In this document: positions 1 through 5,765 of the stretch, in pieces
How the letters are laid out: each line of letters starts with the position of its first letter
Numbering within the stretch: position 1 is the stretch's first letter
Origin: CAYSIX01 sp964431205
GTDB lineage: Bacteria > Planctomycetota > Phycisphaerae > Phycisphaerales > Phycisphaeraceae
Length of the DNA: 10,081 bases
Direction: 5' to 3'
NCBI GenBank assembly: GCA_964431205.1
Contig: CAYSIX010000159.1
Location: 1-10,081, forward strand
Notes under the pieces: model-generated
The model's database searches: none
What the model was told of the DNA's origin: nothing
What the model saw: only the letters and a program-made list of their open reading frames with translations
Translations under genes and position numbers: made by a program

Positions 1-1668
1 GACGCCGGTGCCGAAGTTGGCCTGCCAGATGCCCAGGTCGAAGGCGTCGACGTCGCCGTCACCGTCGGCGTCGCCGTCGGTCGTGTCGGCACCTGTGCCT
101 GTGCCGAAGCCCGACTGCCAGATGCCCAGGTCGAAGGCGTCGACGTCGCCGTCGAGGTCGAAGTCGCCGGGGATGGTTGGTTCGGGCAGGCTCCAGACGG
201 CGATGCCCTCGGTGTTGCCGGTCGTCTCAAAGTGGAACGCCACCCGGCCGCCGTCGCCGAGGCCGCTGCGCTCATCGCCGAAACCGGCAACCCCGTCGAA
301 GAAGTCCAGCCTCTCGATGCTGCTCCCAAGGAACGGGTCGCCCTCCCGGATGACCTGCATCAGGCCCCGGTCGGGGTCGTAGAAATAGATCGCGGAGTTG
401 TCGCTGAGCCCGCCGCTGGTGCCGGTCAGGGAGGCGGAGAACGCGACCTGTCCATCCTCGTTGATCGCCGGGTCGGACAGGGCTGACAGCACGCCGTTGC
501 CGTCCGGGGCGGCCATGCCGGCGCGGGCGACCTCGGTGAGCGTCGAACCGTCGTGCAGGAAGATGCCCTCGTCGTCGCTGGTGACGCCGGCGGTGTCGTC
601 GAGGAATGATAGGAAGGCGATCTGCCCGTCGTTGTTCAGCGCCGGATCGCTCAGGTTGCTGAAGCGGCCGTTGCCGCCGGGCGCCGACTCCCCTTCGCGG
701 ACGATCTGGGTCAGCGTCGCGCCGTCGCCGAGGAAGATGCCGCCGCCGGCGTCGCTGCCGGGACTCAGGAAGTTCACGGAAGCCTCGAACGCCGCCTGGC
801 CGGAATCGTTCAAGGCCGGGTCGGAAAAGAAGGCGAGCTTGCCGTCGCCGTCCGGGGCCGCCTGGCCCTCTCGGGCGATGCGGGTCAGCGTCGTGCCGTC
901 ACCGCGGAAGATGCCGGTGTTGTCCTGGAATCCGCCGCTGGTGCCGGTCAGTGAGGCCGCGAACGCCACCTGACCGAGGTTGTTCAACGCGGCGGGTTTG
1001 AGGGTGCTGAACACGCCGTTGTTGTCCGGCGCGGCCTGGCCCTCTCGGGCGATCTGCACGAGCGTCGTGCCGTCGCCGCGGTAGATGCCCGCGTCGTCGG
1101 CGCTGCCGCCGCTTGTCCCGGTCAGCGCGCTCAGCCACGCGACCTGGCCCATGTTGTTGATCGCCGGGTCTTCGAAGTTGAAGTTGAACGCCCCGTTGCC
1201 GCCGGGTGCGGCGTCGCCTTCACGCACGACCTGGATCAGCGTCGCGCCGTCGCCGATGAACAGTCCGCTGTTGTCGCTGCCGCCGCCGGCGGTGCCGCTC
1301 AGCGACGCCCAGAACGCGGATTGCCCCGCGTCGTTCAGGGCCGGCCGCTCGCGGAACGAACTGAACACGCCGTTGTTCGGCGCGGCCTGGCCTTCACGAG
1401 CGATGCGCACCGTGCTGGTGCCGCCCGCGAGCATCTCCGTGCGGTAGATGCCGATATTGTTGCTGGTGCCGAACAGGTCCGCCTGGTATGCCGCCATGCC
1501 CGTGTCGTTGAGCACCGCCGCCTGCTCGACGTTGAGCAATCCGTCGCCGTCCGGCGCCGGGTCGGAGGTCTGCACGAGCACCCGCGTGGTGGGTTGGGCA
1601 TGGGCCACGGCGGTCAGGCACAGGCACAGCGCCGCGGTCGAGCGCGCACGGAAACAACGAATCTTCAT
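1..1668 (-). CDS. Exported NxxGxxxAF tandem-repeat protein with C-terminal dockerin-like calcium loops (3' partial)
   Basis: This is a secreted or surface protein of unknown function; 556 codons are visible and the frame is still open at the left edge. Residues 1-24 (MKIRC... to ...VAHA) form a typical Sec signal peptide: basic start, Leu/Cys/Ala-rich core, AHA cleavage site. Seven repeats of about 58 residues follow, with conserved Asn at residues 54, 112, 171, 229, 287, 345 and 403. Each repeat has the pattern LNxxGQxAFxAxLTGT, then DNxGIFxGDG, then LTQIAREGxAAPDGNG. An eighth, degenerate copy (GDGGRVAF) lies near 470. Residues 502-513 and 533-544 are two DxDxDG calcium loops with Asp at loop positions 1, 3, 5 and 12, each followed by LGIWQ. 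The start is the ATG at 1668; AGGAGGAG (1685-1678, minus) is a strong ribosome site. A C-terminal anchor such as PEP-CTERM could lie beyond the edge but is not visible. The gene is divergent from the glycan operon, so a shared role is unproven. Confidence 0.9.
   Translation of the reverse strand, partial: MKIRCFRARSTAALCLCLTAVAHAQPTTRVLVQTSDPAPDGDGLLNVEQAAVLNDTGMAAYQADLFGTSNNIGIYRTEMLAGGTSTVRIAREGQAAPNNGVFSSFRERPALNDAGQSAFWASLSGTAGGGSDNSGLFIGDGATLIQVVREGDAAPGGNGAFNFNFEDPAINNMGQVAWLSALTGTSGGSADDAGIYRGDGTTLVQIAREGQAAPDNNGVFSTLKPAALNNLGQVAFAASLTGTSGGFQDNTGIFRGDGTTLTRIAREGQAAPDGDGKLAFFSDPALNDSGQAAFEASVNFLSPGSDAGGGIFLGDGATLTQIVREGESAPGGNGRFSNLSDPALNNDGQIAFLSFLDDTAGVTSDDEGIFLHDGSTLTEVARAGMAAPDGNGVLSALSDPAINEDGQVAFSASLTGTSGGLSDNSAIYFYDPDRGLMQVIREGDPFLGSSIERLDFFDGVAGFGDERSGLGDGGRVAFHFETTGNTEGIAVWSLPEPTIPGDFDLDGDVDAFDLGIWQSGFGTGTGADTTDGDADGDGDVDAFDLGIWQANFGTGV
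22..153 (-). repeat. Duplicated dockerin-like unit with 39-bp identical direct repeat
   Basis: Positions 22-60 and 115-153 are identical over 39 bp, at a period of 93 bp (31 codons). They encode the second half of each calcium loop plus the following helix (GDVDAFDLGIWQ). The linker between the copies is not repeated. Identity at synonymous positions points to a recent duplication or gene conversion within the C-terminal domain. Confidence 0.85.
319..1551 (-). repeat. Seven tandem repeats of about 58 codons (NxxGxxxAF family)
   Basis: Seven in-frame repeats of about 174-177 bp lie within the exported protein. The conserved Asn codons fall at about 1509, 1335, 1158, 984, 810, 636 and 462, so the spacing is 58, 59, 58, 58, 58 and 58 residues. 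Recurrent blocks are the NxxGQ(V/A)AF core, a (S/D)DNxGIFxGDG turn and an (I/V)(A/V)REGxAAP strand. The regular length and number suggest a closed beta-propeller-like fold, which is inference. Confidence 0.85.
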
Positions 1669-1758
1669 CTGACCTCACTCCTCCTGCTTCGCCGGCGAAC
1701 GAAGGCGCGGCGAGAAAAGCATCGGCGGCGGCCCACAGCCGTCCCGCACGGCTTCGCG

Positions 1759-1787
1759 ATCGTAGTGGACAGCTCAAAAAACTGCAA
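1759..1787 (-). promoter_or_regulatory. Candidate promoter of the exported repeat protein
   Basis: Reading the minus strand, TTGCAG (1787-1782) and TACGAT (1764-1759) are separated by exactly 17 bases. They resemble sigma-70 type -35 and -10 boxes (3/6 and 4/6 matches). The site lies in the most AT-rich patch of the intergenic region. Transcription would start near 1752 and give a leader of about 84 bases. This is weak evidence from motif and position only. Confidence 0.3.
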
Positions 1788-1888
1788 TCACCGTTAGTAA
1801 ATTTGAAGCGATGGGGCCGGCGTCACGGGGTGGCGGTGAAGTTGGGGCGGAGGGGGGACCTGCGGGGTTTGTACGTCCGCGGACTGAA

Positions 1889-1917
1889 CGGCTCGGAACG
1901 TTCCTTCCGGTGAGCCG
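1889..1917. repeat. Imperfect inverted repeat around a palindrome
   Basis: CGGCTC (1889-1894) pairs with GAGCCG (1912-1917), and GGAA pairs with TTCC inside it, leaving a 3-base bulge. The interior contains the perfect 10-bp palindrome GGAACGTTCC (1895-1904). No T-run follows, so it does not look like a simple intrinsic terminator. It may be an operator or an RNA stem. Confidence 0.45.
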
Positions 1918-1955
1918 AGGGGGATCGACTTCGCAGCCGGCCCGTCGGCCCCGGC

Positions 1956-1987
1956 TCCGTTCGCTGTGTTCCCTGCGTCCGAACGGA
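1956..1987. repeat. Inverted repeat TCCGTTCG / CGAACGGA
   Basis: TCCGTTCG (1956-1963) is the exact reverse complement of CGAACGGA (1980-1987), with a 16-base loop. The right arm also sits in a tighter inverted repeat, CGTCCG-AA-CGGACG (1976-1989). The two alternatives are mutually exclusive as RNA stems. The function is unknown. Confidence 0.45.
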
Positions 1988-2087
1988 CGATGCGTCACGT
2001 GGCGTCATGCAAACACCTGGAACGACAAGGGGCAAAGCAGGTGCGGCGCGCATCGGCGGTGACAGGCAGCGCGCGGTTTCGGCACGC

Positions 2088-2162
2088 CGATTCGGACGAC
2101 ACGCCAAGGCAACGTCACACGATTCAGACGCCGGCGCGCGCACGCGGCCGCCGATTCAGCCA
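2088..2162 (+). repeat. Three CGATTC elements at exact 32-bp period
   Basis: CGATTC occurs at 2088, 2120 and 2152. The extended match is CGATTC(G/A)G(A/C)C(G/A). The spacing is exactly 32 bp each time, close to three helical turns, so all copies face the same side of the DNA. The flanks are not repeated, which fits protein-binding sites better than a plain tandem duplication. Confidence 0.4.
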
Positions 2163-2300
2163 GTTGTAGAAGGCAGGTGCAAGGTTCGGAGTGTCGTGTG
2201 CAAGGCGCAACATTCAACCGAGGAGAACGCGGGGAGGGACTGAGCCGTGGCCCGTCTCGTCACCTCTGCCGCTGGTCGCTGTCACAGGGGCCACTACCGC

Positions 2301-2379
2301 ACTGGTCACGTTTGGACAAGCGCGCCCGGCAAAGCGGACCAGTTTCCAGACCAGTTCGAGACCAGTTTGCGGGCCAGTG
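2301..2379 (+). promoter_or_regulatory. Phased GACCAGTT element array, possible operator
   Basis: GACCAGTT is present at 2337-2344, 2349-2356 and 2360-2367, with a weaker fourth copy (GGCCAGTG) at 2372-2379. The spacings are 12, 11 and 12 bp. An inverted 7-base copy, ACTGGTC, sits at 2301-2307, 36 bp before the first direct copy. The array ends about 80 bp before the first operon gene. Such phased copies usually mark cooperative binding of a regulator; no regulator gene lies in the window. Confidence 0.4.
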
Positions 2380-2434
2380 CCGAGTTGGAGCAGGCGACGC
2401 CACCCCTTACGCCTCACATTTCACCGCTCCCCGT

Positions 2435-2440
2435 TACGAT
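2435..2440 (+). promoter_or_regulatory. Candidate -10 element TACGAT of the glycan operon
   Basis: TACGAT lies 21 bases before the flippase start, inside a 13-base string (2431-2443) that recurs at 9607-9619 before the third sulfotransferase. No convincing -35 box is visible 16-18 bases upstream. If used, transcription would start near 2447 with a very short leader. Confidence 0.3.
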
Positions 2441-2461
2441 GCGGGCGGTCAAGGGCGGGGC

Positions 2462-3859
2462 ATGGCGATCGGGACTGCGATGATCGGGCGAATGCGGAAG
2501 CTGGCCGGGCGTCAGGCGGCGCGGGTCGCGGCGGTGACGGCGGTGGGCATGGTCGTGGGCCTGGCGGCGGACGTGCTGCTGGCGGTGCGGCTGGGCGTCG
2601 GCGGGGTGACGGACGCGCTGTTCGCGGCGTTGCTGCTGCCGCGGCTGATCGGCAACGTGGGGCGGGAGTCGGCGAAGTTCAGCCTGCTGAGCACGGTGAT
2701 CGAGGTCGAGCGACGGGAGGGACCGGCGGCGGCGGCGGAGCTGACCTCGCGGCTGCTGAACCTGTTCCTGCTGGCGGGGCTGGGGCTGGCGACGGCGGCG
2801 TGGCTGGCGGCGCCGGGGGTGGCGCGGGTGGTGGCGCCGGGGCTGGAGGCGGCGGACCAGGCGCGGGCGGCGATGTACCTGCGGCTGTGCGTGCCGATGG
2901 CGGTGTTCGCGCTGGGCTCGAGCGTGCTGGAGGTGTGGCTGAACAGCCGGCGGGCGTTCGTGGTGACGGCGGCGCGGAACGTCTGGCCGCCGCTGGTGGT
3001 GGTCGCGGTGATCCTGGCGACCTGGCGGCTGCCGAGCGCGCCGGGGTGGATCGCGGCGAGTTACGCCGCGGGGTTCGGGCTGTTTTTCGCGGTGCTCGTG
3101 GTCGTGGCGCAGCGGCGCGGCGGGTGGCGATGGCGGGTGACGGCGATGCCGGACCGGCCGACGCTGCGGCGGGTGCGTGGGGCGCTCAGCTACCCCCTGG
3201 CGGGTTTCACGCTGCGTCAGAGCGGGCGGGTGGCCGAGCGTGCGATCGCGTCGCTGGCCGGGCCGGGCGGGCTGTCGGCGTACACGTTCGCGTACCGGCT
3301 CTTGGGAGCGCTTCAGAACCTGGTGGGCCTGTCGGTGGCGATCACGGGCCAGCCGAAGCTGACCGAGCACGACCTGTCGGGGGACCGGACGGCGTTCGAT
3401 CGGGCGTTGTGGCGGCGGGCGCGGGCGGTGCTGGCGGTGGCGGTGCCGATGGGCCTGGCGGTGGCCGTGCTGCACCGGCCGATCATCGCGGTGCTGTTCG
3501 GTTACGGGCGTTTCGACGCCGCGGCGATCGAGCGGACGGCAACAGTGCTGCTGTGGTTCGCCCCGGCGATCGTCGGGTACTGCCTGGTGCCGGTGCTCAG
3601 CGCGGCGTTGTACGCCCAGCGGCGGTTCGGGGCGGTGCTTTACAATATGGCCCTGGCCACGGCGGTGAACGTCACGCTGGCGTGGTGGTGGCAGCAGGTG
3701 TTCGGGCTGCGTGGCGTGGCGATGGCGACGTCGGCCGCCGCGATCGTCGCCGTGTGCAACCTCGTGTGGCTGCTGCGCCGGCGTCGCGCCTTGCCCGCCG
3801 CGACTCCAACCTCGACCGCTGCGGCGACGGCGCCCCCGGCCGAACCCATCGAACCATGA
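2462..3859 (+). CDS. MurJ/MviN (MVF) family lipid-linked glycan flippase
   Basis: This 465-residue polytopic inner-membrane protein belongs to the MOP/MVF superfamily, whose members flip lipid-linked saccharides. Hydrophobic helices cover most of its length. Family signatures are the N-terminal block with TDALFAALLLPRLIG (T50-D51-A52, matching TDAFF..FKLPNLL of MurJ) and AYRLLGALQNLVGLSVA near 277, matching the YADRL..P.G..G.A block. Two arginines essential in E. coli MurJ (R18, R24) align with M30 and A36, whereas the TDA Asp (D51) and the YADRL Arg (R279) are kept. A specialised polysaccharide role, acting like Wzx, is therefore more likely than lipid II transport. The start at 2462 was chosen because family similarity begins there and a G-rich weak ribosome site precedes it; ATGs at 2480 and 2492 are alternatives. 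The in-frame extension to 2177 looks non-coding. The stop overlaps the next start by 4 bp. Confidence 0.88.
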   Translation: MAIGTAMIGRMRKLAGRQAARVAAVTAVGMVVGLAADVLLAVRLGVGGVTDALFAALLLPRLIGNVGRESAKFSLLSTVIEVERREGPAAAAELTSRLLNLFLLAGLGLATAAWLAAPGVARVVAPGLEAADQARAAMYLRLCVPMAVFALGSSVLEVWLNSRRAFVVTAARNVWPPLVVVAVILATWRLPSAPGWIAASYAAGFGLFFAVLVVVAQRRGGWRWRVTAMPDRPTLRRVRGALSYPLAGFTLRQSGRVAERAIASLAGPGGLSAYTFAYRLLGALQNLVGLSVAITGQPKLTEHDLSGDRTAFDRALWRRARAVLAVAVPMGLAVAVLHRPIIAVLFGYGRFDAAAIERTATVLLWFAPAIVGYCLVPVLSAALYAQRRFGAVLYNMALATAVNVTLAWWWQQVFGLRGVAMATSAAAIVAVCNLVWLLRRRRALPAATPTSTAAATAPPAEPIEP

Positions 3860-4893
3860 GCGATCCCGCGATTCCACACCTGATCCTCGCCGGCGTCACC
3901 CGCGCCGCCACCACCGCGCTGTTCGACTGGCTGGCGGTTCATCCGCAGGTCTGCCGCGCGTCGATCAAGGAGACGCGGTTCTTCCTGGACCCGGCGCACG
4001 GCCTGCGGCGGCTGCACGACTACCGCGCGGGGCTGGCGGCGTACGAGCGGTTCTTCACCGCGGCGCGGCCCGGGCAGGTGCGGCTGGACGCGACGCCGGA
4101 CTACCTCTTCGACGCCGGTGCGGCCGCACGGATCGCCGGGGCGCTGCCGGAGGCGCGGGTGGTGGTGATCCTGCGGGAGCCGATCTCGCGGCTGATCTCG
4201 TGGTACCGCTTTGCCCGGCAGAACGGTGAGCTGCCGGCGGGGATGAGCCTGGACGGGTTTGTCGAGGCGCAGCTCGAGGCGACGGGGCCGGTCGAGTCGC
4301 GTCCGCAGCCGATGCGGGCGGTCGCGCAGGGCCGATACAGCGCATACCTGCCGGCGTGGATCGAGGCGTTCGGCGATCGGTTGCTGGTGCTGAACCACGC
4401 GGCGGTCGGGCAGGACCCGGTGTGGGTGATGCGGCGGGTGTGCGCCTTGGCGGGGTTGGACGCGTCGCGGTACGAGGGGTTCGACTTCGGCGTGGTGAAC
4501 GCGGCGACGGACGCGGCGCGGCCGGGGGCGCGTCGGGCGTTGCGCGGGCTGGTGTGGAAGCTCAAGCCGTGGGTGCACGATCGGCCGGCGCTGCGTCGGC
4601 CGCTGCGGTGGATCCGACGACGGGTCGAGCCGTGGACGACGGGATCGGCGACGGCGGCGACCGCGCCGAGGCGCGCGGACACCACGCCGCCGACGATGAG
4701 CGAGGCGATCCGCCGGCGGGTCGAAGCGTACTACCGTGACGAGCCGGCGCGCCTGGCGGAGCTGTTCGGCCTGCCGGGCTGGGACTGGGAGGCGAACGAC
4801 TTCATGGCGGCGGAGGCGGCGAGCGCGGCGGATGCGATCGCGGCGAAGACGAGCGTGTCCGATGAGCCGATCGAGCGGGGGGTGTCGGCGTGA
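3856..4893 (+). CDS. PAPS-dependent sulfotransferase (first of three)
   Basis: This 345-residue protein would transfer sulfate from PAPS to an acceptor, here probably a sugar hydroxyl or amine. The 5'-phosphosulfate loop is at residues 12-22 (AGVTRAATTAL), followed by HPQV and KETRFF at 29-43, as in bacterial and NDST-like Sulfotransfer family members. The 3'-phosphate site is VVILREPISRLISWYRF (103-119), with R107 and S115 as the expected phosphate ligands. The C-terminal block MSEAIRRRVEAYYRDE...L (from M281) is also typical. The PAPS loop is unusual: K-A-G-T-T of the family reads R-A-A-T-T, losing the Gly (A18) and the Lys (R16). A low-complexity Ala-rich tail of about 30 residues follows the last conserved Trp. 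No signal peptide is seen, so the catalytic site is presumably cytoplasmic. The start ATG overlaps the flippase stop (ATGA, 3856-3859), which implies translational coupling. Confidence 0.9.
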   Translation: MSDPAIPHLILAGVTRAATTALFDWLAVHPQVCRASIKETRFFLDPAHGLRRLHDYRAGLAAYERFFTAARPGQVRLDATPDYLFDAGAAARIAGALPEARVVVILREPISRLISWYRFARQNGELPAGMSLDGFVEAQLEATGPVESRPQPMRAVAQGRYSAYLPAWIEAFGDRLLVLNHAAVGQDPVWVMRRVCALAGLDASRYEGFDFGVVNAATDAARPGARRALRGLVWKLKPWVHDRPALRRPLRWIRRRVEPWTTGSATAATAPRRADTTPPTMSEAIRRRVEAYYRDEPARLAELFGLPGWDWEANDFMAAEAASAADAIAAKTSVSDEPIERGVSA

Positions 4894-5765
4894 GGCCGCT
4901 GGACGCGATGATCGCCGGGGCGCAGAAGGCGGGCACCAGCTCGCTGCTGAGCTACCTGGCCCAGCACCCGTCGATCGTGACGCACCGGGCGCGCGAGCTG
5001 ACACTGTTCGTGAACGAGGCCGAGCACGCGCGCGGGTACGACGCGATCGCCGCCGAGCAGTTCCCCGAGCCGCGCGACGATCAGAAGCTGCTGGCCAAGA
5101 GCGCGGGGATCATGGACCTGCCCGAGGCGATCGACCGGCTTCACGAGCACCGGCCGGGCGTGAGGCTGATCTTCGCGCTGCGCGACCCGGTGGACCGTGC
5201 GTATTCGGCGTACTGGTTCGCGCGGCGACGGGGGTGGGAGCCGGTGACCGAGTTCGAGCGGGCGCTGGACGCGCCGGCCGATCGGTTCGGCGACGACTGG
5301 GTGCGGAGGCGGAACACGGCGTACATCCGTCGGGGGCTGTACGCCGACCACCTGGCGCGGGTGCTCGAGCGGTTCGACCGCTCGCGGGTGCTGGTGCTGA
5401 TCGCGGACGGGCCGAAGCGGGACTACGCGGCGATGTGCCGGCGGGTGTTCGAGTTTCTGGGGGTGGACGCGGCCTTTGAGCCGGACGTGACGCGACGGGT
5501 GAACCCGGCGGGCGCGGCGCGGTCGGAGGCGATGGCGCAGGCGTTGTCGGGCGATCACGGGCTGAAGCGTGCGGTGCGGGCGGCGCTGCCGCGGAGCCTG
5601 GCGCGGGGGATCCGTCAGCGGCTGCGGCGGTGGAACGAGCGGGCGTTCGAGCCCCCCCCGATGAACGAGCAGACACGTCGGATGCTCGCGTCGGTGTTCG
5701 CGCCGCACAACGTCCGCCTCGCCGAGCGGTTCGACCTGGACGTGAGCCACTGGAGCGCGCCATGA
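4890..5765 (+). CDS. PAPS-dependent sulfotransferase (second of three)
   Basis: This 291-residue protein is close to the usual length of the family. It has a canonical PAPS loop, GAQKAGTSSLLSYLAQHPSI (residues 10-29). The 3'-phosphate site LIFALRDPVDRAYSAYWF (93-110) contains R98 and S106. The ERFDRSRVLVLIADG strand (about 168-182) and the C-terminal M..QTRRMLASVFAPHN..L...F..DVSHW block are also typical. It is clearly divergent from the sulfotransferase just upstream rather than a recent copy, so the two probably modify different positions. The start is GTG at 4890, which overlaps the previous stop (GTGA, 4890-4893) and has a G-rich ribosome site before it. An ATG at 4908 would remove six residues just before the PAPS loop and is less likely. 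The acceptor is unknown; context suggests a glycan. Confidence 0.92.
   Translation: MRPLDAMIAGAQKAGTSSLLSYLAQHPSIVTHRARELTLFVNEAEHARGYDAIAAEQFPEPRDDQKLLAKSAGIMDLPEAIDRLHEHRPGVRLIFALRDPVDRAYSAYWFARRRGWEPVTEFERALDAPADRFGDDWVRRRNTAYIRRGLYADHLARVLERFDRSRVLVLIADGPKRDYAAMCRRVFEFLGVDAAFEPDVTRRVNPAGAARSEAMAQALSGDHGLKRAVRAALPRSLARGIRQRLRRWNERAFEPPPMNEQTRRMLASVFAPHNVRLAERFDLDVSHWSAP

Larger units (their letters stand above)
1669..2461. other. Divergent intergenic region (793 bp) without a convincing gene
   Basis: This region separates the minus-strand exported protein from the plus-strand operon. Short open frames on both strands have no recognisable protein character or good ribosome sites, so none is called. 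It contains palindromes at 1688-1699, 1875-1884 and 1895-1904; inverted repeats at 1889-1917 and 1956-1987; CGATTC elements 32 bp apart (2088-2157); two GTGCAAGG copies 21 bp apart (2177-2205); and GACCAGTT elements 11-12 bp apart (2337-2379). No tRNA or known riboswitch was recognised. Confidence 0.7.

Noticed and set aside
398..973. Plus-strand open frame across the left-edge gene
   Set aside because: It is the reverse shadow of the seven-repeat exported protein, whose signal peptide, ribosome site and repeats support the minus strand.
1811..2243. Several short open frames in the divergent spacer on both strands
   Set aside because: They overlap one another, have low-complexity Arg/Pro-rich products, lack ribosome sites and cover the inverted repeats; none can be supported as a gene.
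2088..2379. CRISPR-like array
   Set aside because: The repeated units are only 6-8 bases with irregular families and no repeat-spacer structure of CRISPR size.
2177..2461. N-terminal extension of the flippase to an ATG at 2177
   Set aside because: The added 95 residues are hydrophilic and unlike the family, and the stretch contains the phased repeats and a likely promoter; 2462 fits the family start better.
2414..3877. Long open frame on the minus strand opposite the flippase gene
   Set aside because: The translation is Arg/His/Pro/Gln-rich with no fold signatures; it is the mirror of GC-rich codons of a well-supported membrane protein on the other strand.
3640..5004. Long minus-strand open frame opposite the first sulfotransferase
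   Set aside because: It has the same Arg/Pro-rich composition and spans a gene boundary of clear plus-strand genes; it is a GC artefact.
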